Shown here: in pieces, positions 8,431-16,220 of the stretch
Layout of the letters: every line of letters starts with the position of its first letter
Numbering within the stretch: the first letter of the stretch is position 1
Source: Anaerolineales bacterium UBA6055
GTDB lineage: Bacteria > Chloroflexota > Anaerolineae > Aggregatilineales > Phototrophicaceae
DNA length: 64,000 bases
Reading direction: 5' to 3'
Assembly: GCA_002428985.1 (NCBI GenBank)
Contig: DIYL01000062.1
Location: 266,851-330,850, forward strand
Translations under genes and position numbers: made by a program
The notes under the pieces: model-generated
What the model was told of the DNA's origin: nothing
The model's input: the letters and a program-made list of their open reading frames with translations, nothing else
Database searches by the model: none

Positions 8431-9293
8431 AAGTCTTTCCTTATGTTGAGGTAGTTGCCAATATTTGCGTCAGGGGTGATTTCCCATTCAATCATCGGTT
8501 CAGGACATGCCATTAATGCGAGGATGCCCGGTCCATGCCCAATCATGATCGAGTCACCATGAATACAGAGTGCAATGGTGACCGCACCTGTGCGATAGCC
8601 ACGCCCATAGCGGTGGTCAGCATTTGGGATAACTATTAAATCGCCGAGCTTCATCTGATCGATGCCTAATTCAGACATCAGCGCTTTATCGCCCGACATT
8701 AAATCTTGATCGACATACTCAGAATTGAGTTCAGCACCAGACCCCATAATTCTTGGTGGAAGTTCGATCGCCACGGGAACTTTGATTTTCTTATCGCTAA
8801 CTTTTTCGATAGGGATAGCATCAATGAGTTCGGGGCTACATTTCTTGAGTTCAATTTCGGGGAAGTCTGTAAATTGTAAGCCACGTCCATAGGCTTCAAT
8901 CTGAATTGAATCACCGACGCACATTAATTCAAGTGCATCTGCTTCAAAATCGACGAGCATCCGTGCGTGTTCACCAGTAACAATTCCGGTTGCACCTTCT
9001 GCTAGACCGCTTGTAACAGTCGCTTTGTTCCCCATACAAGTGAGGTAATGAAGTGCAAATTCGGCATCAGCATCTGGATTAACTATTGAAACACCCGGCT
9101 CGAGGTGGTCAGCCGACCAACCAAAAGCGGGATCACCTACACGAGCATTATAAACAACCCCTGCCATACCTGGCAGAATTGTTGCTTGCCCGTCTGTATT
9201 TGGGACATAGCCCGGATAACGCAATCCGGGTTGCGCAATATCACCCGTGACTGCCATTTTAACAAGTTGATCTTTATTCGTTTTTAGTGGCAT
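8421..9293 (-). CDS. DUF4438 family protein (copy 1)
   Basis: The 290-residue protein is the first gene of the leftward operon, divergent from the GntR regulator. It shares with its downstream paralogue the motifs PGMAGVVYNARVGD, LEPGVS, CMGN, CSPELIDAIP and GHGPGILALMACPE. A repeated residue order (basic-CSPELID in both copies) suggests a conserved functional loop. No Shine-Dalgarno of good quality is visible upstream of the ATG. Placement as the first gene of a catabolic operon, next to an oxidoreductase and aminotransferases, suggests that the pair is central to the pathway, perhaps as an unrecognised enzyme; this is inference from position only. Confidence 0.75.
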   Translation of the reverse strand: MPLKTNKDQLVKMAVTGDIAQPGLRYPGYVPNTDGQATILPGMAGVVYNARVGDPAFGWSADHLEPGVSIVNPDADAEFALHYLTCMGNKATVTSGLAEGATGIVTGEHARMLVDFEADALELMCVGDSIQIEAYGRGLQFTDFPEIELKKCSPELIDAIPIEKVSDKKIKVPVAIELPPRIMGSGAELNSEYVDQDLMSGDKALMSELGIDQMKLGDLIVIPNADHRYGRGYRTGAVTIALCIHGDSIMIGHGPGILALMACPEPMIEWEITPDANIGNYLNIRKDLWA

Positions 9294-9380
9294 AAAAGAC
9301 CCTAGAAGATAAGTAAGTATTTATTGGAGGAACAAAGTCCTACAATTTTGTATTTTCTCTAATAACTCTAAGCCAATTGC

Positions 9381-9409
9381 TTGACACATAATATCGGATT
9401 GGTTATTAT
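9381..9409 (+). promoter_or_regulatory. Sigma70-type promoter of the GntR regulator
   Basis: A consensus -35 TTGACA (9381-9386) is followed by a 17-nt spacer and a -10 TATTAT (9404-9409). The predicted transcription start near 9416 lies upstream of the palindrome at 9427-9440 and of the regulator start, so the site is well placed for autoregulation. Confidence 0.65.
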
Positions 9410-9426
9410 CTTTTCTGTCGCTTGAA

Positions 9427-9440
9427 GATTGTATACAATC
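9427..9440. promoter_or_regulatory. Perfect 14-bp palindrome, likely GntR/FCD operator
   Basis: GATTGTATACAATC is its own reverse complement. FCD-type GntR repressors commonly bind short palindromes with a TnGT...ACnA core, which this contains (TTGT-AT-ACAA). It sits about 10-25 nt downstream of the predicted start of transcription and before the regulator gene, in the divergent gap between the two catabolic operons. Direct binding is inferred. Confidence 0.6.
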
Positions 9441-9486
9441 TACAGACGACCAGATTATATGAATAGTGTTAGTTATTGTCAAGCAA

Positions 9487-10176
9487 ATGAAACCGAACTT
9501 ACCTCAAATTAAGAATCTGTCGATCCGTGAGCAAACGTTGCATACACTACGTGAAGCAATATTGACGGGTGAACTCAAACCCGGTCAGACATTAACTGAG
9601 ACTGACCTTTCGACACAGTTGGGTGTAAGTCGTGCGCCAATACGCGAGGCATTACGTATTCTCAATTCAGAGAATCTTGTCGAGACAATTCCATACCACG
9701 GTACGACAGTACGTCGTTTGACCAAGACAGATATTGTTGAAATTTATAGTATGCGGATTTTGTTAGAGACATTTGCGGTGGAACACATTATTCAAGCGAA
9801 TAATCCTGAACACATCACATGGCTACGCAACAATTATGAGCAAATGCTTGTAGCAGGGGATAAAGACGACATAAAAACTATTAATGTTCTTGATCGTGAT
9901 TTCCACGATGAATTAATTGTGATGAGTGGACATACTTTATTACTGACAATGTGGCAGACAGTCGCTATGAAGGTACGTCAGGTAATGGTGTTGGTTAATC
10001 GACGCAACTCGGATATTACACAGATTGCTCATAATCACTTGCCATTAATTGATGCCATCGAAGCCAGAGATATTCAACTCGCGACAGACCTCCTGAAAAC
10101 ACATATTTCATCAGCAGGTGATTTAATTGCTGAAGATTGGCAGACAGATTCGCTAGATGAGGACGATAGTGTATGA
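9487..10176 (+). CDS. GntR-family transcriptional regulator, FCD subfamily
   Basis: The protein has about 229 residues from the ATG at 9487; a GTG at 9466 would add seven. The N-terminal winged helix-turn-helix is clear (LREAILTGELKPGQTLTE, then LGVSRAPIREALRIL). It is followed by an alpha-helical FCD effector domain with the usual metal/ligand positions (LDRDFHDELI and the late histidines NHLPLIDAIEARD and LLKTHI). FCD regulators sense small carboxylates or sugar acids, which fits control of the flanking divergent catabolic operons. The gene is preceded by a good promoter and a perfect palindrome, suggesting autorepression. It overlaps the next gene by 4 nt (ATGA), so regulator and epimerase are co-translated. 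Confidence 0.9.
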   Translation: MKPNLPQIKNLSIREQTLHTLREAILTGELKPGQTLTETDLSTQLGVSRAPIREALRILNSENLVETIPYHGTTVRRLTKTDIVEIYSMRILLETFAVEHIIQANNPEHITWLRNNYEQMLVAGDKDDIKTINVLDRDFHDELIVMSGHTLLLTMWQTVAMKVRQVMVLVNRRNSDITQIAHNHLPLIDAIEARDIQLATDLLKTHISSAGDLIAEDWQTDSLDEDDSV

Positions 10177-11114
10177 AATCTGTGATTGTCACAGGTGCAA
10201 ACGGATTTGTTGGCAGTAATATCGTTACTGTTTTGAGTAAACTCGATTGGCAAGTATATGCTGTTGATTTACACTTCGACAATCCAATTACTAAAGCATG
10301 GAATACATCTCAAGTTGAATTTATTGAAAGTCCATGCGAGACACTCCGTCCAATTTCAGTTGATGCGTTGATACATGGGGCGTTTATTACAGCATCGCCC
10401 GAATCCCGTGAAGAATCACCAGAAGACAACTTGCGTGCGAATATCAATCCCACACTACAGATGATGGAATATGCACATACCAACAATATTAAGCGGAGCA
10501 TCTTTCTCAGCTCAAGTGGAGTTTATCGCACAATGCCTGACAAAGCCATTGACGAAACATACCCGCCTAATCCATTAGGCACATATGCTGTTGCCAAAAC
10601 ATTTATGGAGCAAACAGTTGATACACTTAGAACGGTATATAAGCGCGATGTCATTTGTGGTCGACTTGGAAATATCTATGGTCTTAACGAATTTCAACGA
10701 CCTTCACGCCCCTATCTTAGTGTCATTGGGCGTATGATTCATATGGCAACCACTACGGGAGAAATTCGCGTTTACCGTCCAGCTGAAGTGCGCGAGTGGA
10801 CATTAGCATCTGATATTGGACGTGCACTGAATCGCTTATTGATTACCGATCAACTCAATTATTCATTGTATAATATCGCCAATACAGAACGACAATCCAA
10901 TCACAGTATTGCTTATCTGATTCAAAGTATTATGGATAGTGTACAAATTATTGTGGATAGAGAGTCTGATAGTGCTCCCCCGCTTACACGACTAGGCATA
11001 TTAGACAATACCCGCTTATGTGAAGATACAGGATTCGATAATTGGGTTACACTTAACCAAGGAATCGCCGAACCAATACTTGTCGGCATGATGCGGAGTA
11101 AAGCCGATGCTTAA
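10173..11114 (+). CDS. NAD-dependent epimerase/dehydratase (extended SDR)
   Basis: The 313-residue protein has the Rossmann glycine motif TGANGFVG at the N-terminus, the Ser of SSSGVY and the catalytic YAVAK, so it is a catalytically competent extended short-chain dehydrogenase. These enzymes epimerise, dehydrate or oxidise sugars or sugar acids at a keto intermediate. It overlaps both neighbours (4 nt with the GntR gene, 8 nt with the next Gfo/Idh/MocA gene), showing tight operon structure. The late motif EVREWTLASDIGRALNRLL is the usual substrate-binding end of the family. The substrate is unknown; a uronate/aldonate-type dehydrogenase is one possibility. Confidence 0.87.
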   Translation: MKSVIVTGANGFVGSNIVTVLSKLDWQVYAVDLHFDNPITKAWNTSQVEFIESPCETLRPISVDALIHGAFITASPESREESPEDNLRANINPTLQMMEYAHTNNIKRSIFLSSSGVYRTMPDKAIDETYPPNPLGTYAVAKTFMEQTVDTLRTVYKRDVICGRLGNIYGLNEFQRPSRPYLSVIGRMIHMATTTGEIRVYRPAEVREWTLASDIGRALNRLLITDQLNYSLYNIANTERQSNHSIAYLIQSIMDSVQIIVDRESDSAPPLTRLGILDNTRLCEDTGFDNWVTLNQGIAEPILVGMMRSKADA

Positions 11115-12129
11115 AGTCTTACTTGCTGGGTTAGGGGTGCGTGGACGCTATTGGGCGGAGGTTATTAATCGCTCGGAGCGCGCTGAGACGGTAGGTTATG
11201 TTGACCCACAACAGCCAGCATTAGATCGTGCCTGCACCGAATTTGGTCAACGTCCTACTTTTGATACTGTGAAGGCAGCCTTAGATGCCCTTGATGATGT
11301 TGACGCACTTGTGTTAGCAAACCCGCCAATTGGGCGCGAAGAAATCATTCAGTTGGCTGTTGCCCGCAAATTACCAATGCTAATCGAAAAACCTCTGGCA
11401 CTCGATTTAGAGGAAGCCAATATACTTGTTAAAATTGCCGAATCTGCTAACGTCTCGATGATGGTTGGATTAAACTTTCGTTATCTAGGTGTCACAATCG
11501 AAACCATGAAATTATTGGCAGATAATGCTATCGGCAAACCTGAATTTGCACGGTTTACTTATGAGAGATGGCGTGATGGTCGTCGTCCTGATCTCAATAA
11601 ATACCCATTAACAATGGAACATCCGATGTTATGGGAACAGTCGATTCACCATTTTGACCTGATGCGCTATGTCTATGGTCAAGACCCGACGATTGTACAA
11701 TGTCACACATGGAATCCTTCGTGGAGTATGTATGATGACGATACGAATGTGTCTGCAATTTTCCAATTTGATGGTGGGATGACTGTGAATTATCAGGGTA
11801 CATGGCAGAGCAATTGGACTGTCCCCGGCTTTGAGTGGCGTACGGATTGTACTGAGGGGGTTATCACCCAACGCGAACAATTCGGTGCACTATATTATGC
11901 GAAGTCGGCAGATGAATCCCTAACATCTGTGGAATTACCTCCACATGAGCGCTGGATTTCTGAAACCAGCGGATTATTTTCTGCCTTTGTATCTCATGTT
12001 GTGGATGGCGAGCCGTTGCAATGTAGCGGACGTGACCATCTAATGTCACTGGCGATGTTAGAAGCGTGTATTCAATCCAGTCGCCAGAACACTGCGATTC
12101 GTGTTCAAGATTTGTTGCCTGATGGGTAA
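11107..12129 (+). CDS. Gfo/Idh/MocA-family oxidoreductase
   Basis: The 340-residue protein has an N-terminal Rossmann fold (VLLAGLGVRGRYW) and the family signature IEKPLALD, where the lysine is catalytic. A C-terminal alpha/beta domain follows, with EQSIHHFDLMRYVYG carrying the conserved substrate-site histidines. Family members oxidise or reduce sugars, inositols or amino sugars with NAD(P). It is encoded directly after the epimerase with an 8-nt overlap and is followed by a hairpin before the transporter binding-protein gene. A second family member lies at 17611, so two sequential sugar-type redox steps may be catalysed in the pathway. Confidence 0.9.
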   Translation: MLKVLLAGLGVRGRYWAEVINRSERAETVGYVDPQQPALDRACTEFGQRPTFDTVKAALDALDDVDALVLANPPIGREEIIQLAVARKLPMLIEKPLALDLEEANILVKIAESANVSMMVGLNFRYLGVTIETMKLLADNAIGKPEFARFTYERWRDGRRPDLNKYPLTMEHPMLWEQSIHHFDLMRYVYGQDPTIVQCHTWNPSWSMYDDDTNVSAIFQFDGGMTVNYQGTWQSNWTVPGFEWRTDCTEGVITQREQFGALYYAKSADESLTSVELPPHERWISETSGLFSAFVSHVVDGEPLQCSGRDHLMSLAMLEACIQSSRQNTAIRVQDLLPDG

Positions 12130-12141
12130 CATTTTTGATCG

Positions 12142-12166
12142 GTTGATTCTCGAACAGAGGATCAAC
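12142..12166 (+). terminator. Intra-operon hairpin upstream of the solute-binding-protein gene
   Basis: GTTGATTCTC and GAGGATCAAC form a 10-bp stem (one G-U) around the loop GAACA. There is no immediate T-tract, so partial termination or mRNA protection is more likely than a strong terminator. Confidence 0.45.
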
Positions 12167-12213
12167 ATTTAACCAACTTTGTTTGCTATTTTTTATTTTA
12201 GGAGGAACACCTT

Positions 12214-13788
12214 ATGAAATTGAGTAGACTTATTCTGCTCGTCGTAGCGGTTTTCGCACTGACAGTTGTTGTCAGCGCACAATCTCCGGGACCCGGTGAT
12301 GATGTGCTTGTTGTAGCACAATCCACCGATGTCACAAGCCTCGATCCACCACAAATTGGGTCACGTCCAGATGCAAATATTGCTCATCACCTTTTCAGCA
12401 CCCTCTATGGTATCGACGTGGATGGTAACATTTTCCCCGTCCTCGCAGAATCCCATGAAGTATCTGAAGACGGTATGACATATACCTTCACCATGCTTGA
12501 AGGTCTCACCTGTCATGATGGTTCCCCATTGACTGCTGATGATGTTGCATACGCGTTCAACCGTGCTGCAGATCCAGACTTGGCATTCACCGGTAACACA
12601 CCTGGCTTCGTTTACTCATCAATGGGTTTTGTTGACGCAGAAGTTGTAAGTGACCTCGAAGTTGCTATCAACATCGATCGCCGTAACTCCATTGCACTCG
12701 GTCTTATTGCAGAAGTTGGTCTTTACTGCCGCGAATCCTACGAAGGAGTGAGCCTCGAAGAAGCTGCATTGAACCCAATTGGTTCAGGTCCATATGTTTT
12801 CGTTGAACGTGTAGCTGATGACTATCTCTTGATGGAAAAATGGGCTGACTACGCACTCTTCGACGAAGAACAATTCGACACCATCGTATGGCGCGTGATC
12901 CCAGAAGCTTCAACCCGTGTTGCTGAATTAATCGCTGGTAACGTAGACATCATTACCAACGTATTACCCGACCAACATGACGCTGTTAATGCTTCCGGTG
13001 TTGCAGAAGTACAAGCTGTACAAGGTTTCCGTCGCATCTTCGCTGGCTTCAACTTCACCGATAACATGGAAGGTTTGCCAGGCGCAGAAGAAATTAAAGA
13101 TCCAGCAGTCCGTGTTGCACTCCAATACGCGATTGATGTACCAACCATCTGCTCCGCACTACTCGGCGTAGAATGTGAACGTGCAAACGGTATGGTTAAC
13201 GCACCAAACAACCATCCTGACCTAGAACCATATCCATACGATCCAGAACTTGCAGAACAACTTCTAGACGAAGCTGGATACGAACGTGGTGAAGACGGTG
13301 TTCGTTTTGAAGTCGTATTCCAAGGTGGACGTAACCGTTACCTAAACGATGAAAATGTTATTTTGACAATCTGCCAATACTTCGATGACATCGGTGTACA
13401 AACAGACTGCCAAATCCAAGAATTCGGTGCAGAATTCATCCCAGCATTGCTTGACCAACAAGCAGGTCCAATCTACTTCGTTGGTTCCGGTGGTGGTGCA
13501 TGGAATCCACTCTATGAAATGGCTGACCTCGCTGGTACAGACTCCAACCCGAACTATGGTCGTTGGTTCAACGAAGAATGGTATGCAGGTTGGGATGCAC
13601 TCGCAGACGTAACATCCGCAGAAGAAGAAAATGCAATCGTTCTAAGCATGTTGGAAGCATTCTACAATGATCCACCATGGCTAATGCTTTACTTCCAACC
13701 AGATTTCTACGGTGTTAGCACCCGTATTGACTGGGACGGTCGTCGTGACGAAAAACTCTATGTAGAAGATGCAAAACTTGGTGGCTAG
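12214..13788 (+). CDS. ABC transporter solute-binding protein, dipeptide/oligopeptide family (SBP_bac_5)
   Basis: The 524-residue secreted protein has an N-terminal signal (MKLSRLILL, hydrophobic core, cleavage near VVSAQS). No lipobox cysteine follows, which is unusual for a monoderm or Chloroflexota binding protein. The mature part has the DppA/OppA pattern: DVTSLDPPQIGS at the start, then the Pro/Tyr-rich DLEPYPYDPELAEQLLDEAGY hallmark and a C-terminal PPWLMLYFQPDFYGVS. A strong ribosome site (AGGAGGAACACCTT-ATG) and a hairpin just after the gene fit high expression relative to the permeases. The codon style is noticeably more regular than its neighbours, as for a highly expressed gene. 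The substrate class is peptide-like, but sugar or nickel ligands also occur in the family. Confidence 0.92.
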   Translation: MKLSRLILLVVAVFALTVVVSAQSPGPGDDVLVVAQSTDVTSLDPPQIGSRPDANIAHHLFSTLYGIDVDGNIFPVLAESHEVSEDGMTYTFTMLEGLTCHDGSPLTADDVAYAFNRAADPDLAFTGNTPGFVYSSMGFVDAEVVSDLEVAINIDRRNSIALGLIAEVGLYCRESYEGVSLEEAALNPIGSGPYVFVERVADDYLLMEKWADYALFDEEQFDTIVWRVIPEASTRVAELIAGNVDIITNVLPDQHDAVNASGVAEVQAVQGFRRIFAGFNFTDNMEGLPGAEEIKDPAVRVALQYAIDVPTICSALLGVECERANGMVNAPNNHPDLEPYPYDPELAEQLLDEAGYERGEDGVRFEVVFQGGRNRYLNDENVILTICQYFDDIGVQTDCQIQEFGAEFIPALLDQQAGPIYFVGSGGGAWNPLYEMADLAGTDSNPNYGRWFNEEWYAGWDALADVTSAEEENAIVLSMLEAFYNDPPWLMLYFQPDFYGVSTRIDWDGRRDEKLYVEDAKLGG

Positions 13789-13827
13789 TCCTCTACATTT
13801 TGTATGACGTTATTCTTTAGTAATTTG

Positions 13828-13852
13828 GGGATGTACCATTGTGGTGCATCCC
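13828..13852 (+). terminator. Hairpin between binding-protein and permease genes
   Basis: GGGATGTACCA and TGGTGCATCCC form an 11-bp stem (one T-G wobble) with a TTG loop, 39 nt after the binding-protein stop. Such a hairpin commonly stabilises the 3' end of binding-protein mRNA or terminates part of the transcripts. No T-tract follows directly. Confidence 0.6.
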
Positions 13853-13879
13853 TTGCCAATATTAGACTGAGACATTCTT

Positions 13880-14857
13880 ATGTGGCGATATTTTATTAGA
13901 CGTATTTTACAATCCATTATTGTGATTTTTGGTGTGACAGTCGTCACTTTTTTTAGTTTACAACTTGCAGGCGACCCAACGTATTTATATGTAAGCGATC
14001 GGGCATCAGATGAAGAAATTGCCGAAATTCGCTCTCGCTTGGGCTTTGATCGTCCACTAACTGAGCAATATTTGAGCTTTGTGACGAATATGTTGCAGGG
14101 TGACTTTGGTAATTCGCTACGCAGTAAAACCCCGGCATTACCCCAAGTTTTAGAACGCTTGCCGGCTACCATTGAATTGACAATTTTCTCGATGACGCTG
14201 GCGATCACAATTGCTGTACCCATTGGTATTATTGCGGCTCTCCGGCGGGGTACACCATTTGATGGTGGGGTGATGATTTTTGCAATTGTCGGGCAAAGTA
14301 TGCCGAGTTTCTGGCTAGGTATCATGCTCATTTTGATTGTTGGATTGCAATTGCGCTGGTTACCGATTTCTGGTCATATACCCATAATTCAACCGATACT
14401 CGATGGCGAATTTGGTGTAGCAATCGAAAATCTACCCGATGCACTGCGCCACTTGATTATGCCGGGTATTACGATTGCTGTATTTTCACTATCCCGTAAT
14501 GCACGTCTTGTGCGCTCGACAATGCTAGAAGTTCTTAGTCAAGATTATATCCGTACCGCTCGTGCTAAGGGGCTTACTAGTCGCGCTGTAATCGTTGGGC
14601 ATGCCTTCCGTAATGCGCTCATTCCTGTTATCACAATGATTGGCTTAGAATTTGGATTTTTGTTGAGTGGGGTTGTTGTGGTAGAAACGGTATTTTCATG
14701 GCCGGGTCTAGGACGATTAGTGTTTAATGCCATCAATCAACGTGATATTCCTATTGTCCAGACGGCAGTTGTGATTTTCTCATTGTTATTTGTCGGACTC
14801 AATCTAATCGTTGACCTCTTATATGTTGTACTCAATCCACGGATACGGTTGAATTAA
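13880..14857 (+). CDS. ABC transporter permease, DppB/OppB type
   Basis: The 325-residue protein has about six membrane spans, starting with LQSIIVIFGVTVVTFFSLQLAG, and the DppB-type cytosolic EAA loop (ALIPVITMIGLEFGFLLSG with FSWPGLGRLVFNAI). The N-terminal MWRYFIRRILQSIIV is characteristic of this subfamily. It pairs with the next permease, which begins 2 nt after its stop, to form the inner-membrane channel for the binding protein encoded upstream. No ATPase genes follow in this operon, so it must use ATP-binding subunits encoded elsewhere. Confidence 0.93.
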   Translation: MWRYFIRRILQSIIVIFGVTVVTFFSLQLAGDPTYLYVSDRASDEEIAEIRSRLGFDRPLTEQYLSFVTNMLQGDFGNSLRSKTPALPQVLERLPATIELTIFSMTLAITIAVPIGIIAALRRGTPFDGGVMIFAIVGQSMPSFWLGIMLILIVGLQLRWLPISGHIPIIQPILDGEFGVAIENLPDALRHLIMPGITIAVFSLSRNARLVRSTMLEVLSQDYIRTARAKGLTSRAVIVGHAFRNALIPVITMIGLEFGFLLSGVVVVETVFSWPGLGRLVFNAINQRDIPIVQTAVVIFSLLFVGLNLIVDLLYVVLNPRIRLN

Positions 14858-14859
14858 TT

Positions 14860-15789
14860 ATGGCACAATCACAAGCATATACAGTTGACGAACAGAAAAT
14901 CGCCAGCTTACAAGAACGCCCTTCTGTTTTAAAGCGATTAACAGTCAGTCTCGTTAAAGCACGCTGGCCACTACTCGCGCTGATTATTTTGGTAATAGCT
15001 GTGTTCATCGCAATCTTTGGCCCATCCATTGCACCCAAAGACCCCAATCGGCAAGACTTAATTGCGCGCCTTCGTGCCCCCGGTGAACCCAATCGGGAAG
15101 GCGTTGTCGAGAATGTACTCGGTACAGATGCACTTGGTCGCGACGTGTTTTCTCGTTTGATTTACGGTACACGTGTGTCAATTGCTGTTGGCTTTGTGGC
15201 TGTGGCAATTGGTGGCACAATGGGCACAATGCTCGGATTATTAGCTGGTTATTTTGGAGGACGAGTTGATGATTTCATTATGCGGATTGCCGATATTCAG
15301 CTCGCGTTCCCATTTATTTTGTTAGCGATTATGGTACTGGTGGTATTAGGTCAAGGGGTCGTTAATCTGGTGGCAGTGCTCGGTATTGGGCAATGGGTGA
15401 CGTACGCGCGCATATCGCGAGGGGAAACGATTTCTCAACGCGAAAAAGAATATGTTGAAGCGGCTCGTGCGCTAGGTATGGGTAACACACGCATTATGAT
15501 GCAATCCATACTGCCAAACATCCTTGCACCATTGATTGTTATAGCGTCATTTAATGTCGCAAGCGTTATTCTAGCTGAGGCAGCACTATCGTTCCTCGGT
15601 TTAGGAGTACCACAGACCGTCCCGACATGGGGTGGTATGTTAGCTGAAAGTCGTGACCAGCTCATCGGTGGTAAGTGGTGGCTGGCAGTCTATCCCGGTG
15701 TTGCGATTATGTTAACGGTACTATCACTCAACATCCTCGGCGACTGGTTACGCGACTTCTTAGATCCACGTTTACGAGGTTCTGTGTAG
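14860..15789 (+). CDS. ABC transporter permease, DppC/OppC type
   Basis: The 309-residue protein has the DppC layout: a cytosolic N-terminus, a first membrane span (LLALIILVIAVFIAIFGP), the OppC_N segment ending DALGRDVFSRLIYGTRVS, then five spans with an EAA loop (ILPNILAPLIVIASFNVASVILAEAALSFLGLG split over the loop region). WGGMLAESRDQL is the conserved C-terminal motif. It is the second channel subunit of the importer. A 78-codon unknown gene follows 7 nt later instead of the usual two ATPase genes. Confidence 0.93.
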   Translation: MAQSQAYTVDEQKIASLQERPSVLKRLTVSLVKARWPLLALIILVIAVFIAIFGPSIAPKDPNRQDLIARLRAPGEPNREGVVENVLGTDALGRDVFSRLIYGTRVSIAVGFVAVAIGGTMGTMLGLLAGYFGGRVDDFIMRIADIQLAFPFILLAIMVLVVLGQGVVNLVAVLGIGQWVTYARISRGETISQREKEYVEAARALGMGNTRIMMQSILPNILAPLIVIASFNVASVILAEAALSFLGLGVPQTVPTWGGMLAESRDQLIGGKWWLAVYPGVAIMLTVLSLNILGDWLRDFLDPRLRGSV

Positions 15790-15796
15790 GCAAGTC

Positions 15797-16033
15797 ATGA
15801 AGCCAGATGACAAAGAAAAACATTTTCAGCTTCTAGCATTATTAGTCGCAAGAGTTGATGAAGAAATCATCAAAAGAGGCGGATATGATAATGTCGGCTC
15901 AAGCGAAGAAATGGAAATACAACGTAAATGTGCTTTTGAAATTTTTGGTATAGATATTGATCGGTTTAATGACAAATCAATCGAAGAAGTACTAAATGGC
16001 AAAGGTACTAGTAAGGATAACGGTGAGTCTTGA
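15797..16033 (+). CDS. Small hypothetical protein (78 aa)
   Basis: This is a charged, soluble 78-residue protein (MKPDDKEKHFQLL...), without signal peptide, membrane span or recognised motif. The frame begins 7 nt after the permease stop and runs in the same direction, so it is likely expressed from the transporter operon, although no strong ribosome site is visible. A repeat element follows it, so it may be the last gene of the transcript. I do not recognise the family. Its helical, Glu/Lys-rich composition would fit a small regulatory or adaptor protein. Confidence 0.5.
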   Translation: MKPDDKEKHFQLLALLVARVDEEIIKRGGYDNVGSSEEMEIQRKCAFEIFGIDIDRFNDKSIEEVLNGKGTSKDNGES

Positions 16034-16094
16034 CCATATATCACCGGCGATTGTTTGAATCTACATTTCATAAGAAGCATTGAAATTAGCATGC

Positions 16095-16161
16095 GGACGC
16101 ACAAAAGCGCGTCCCTACAACATCTATGTGAAAATCTGTAGGGACAGGCTTATGCCTGTCC
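16095..16161. repeat. Compound palindromic repeat (GTAGGG family)
   Basis: Two hairpins are nested in an inverted repeat. GTCCCTACA (16111-16119) pairs with TGTAGGGAC (16137-16145). GGACAGGC-TTAT-GCCTGTCC (16142-16161) is a perfect 8-bp hairpin, and GGACGCAC/GCGCGTCC (16096-16114) is a near-perfect one. It resembles REP-type intergenic elements; related GTAGGG palindromes lie at 18714 and 47254. Confidence 0.65.
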
Positions 16162-16220
16162 GTCAACAAGATAATTTGAATTATTGAAATTTACTTATCT
16201 ATGGACAGAAAAAGGTAATC

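Noticed and set aside
13810..14331. 173-codon minus-strand frame over the first permease
   Set aside because: It is antisense to a clearly conserved DppB-type permease and lacks a recognisable domain or ribosome site.
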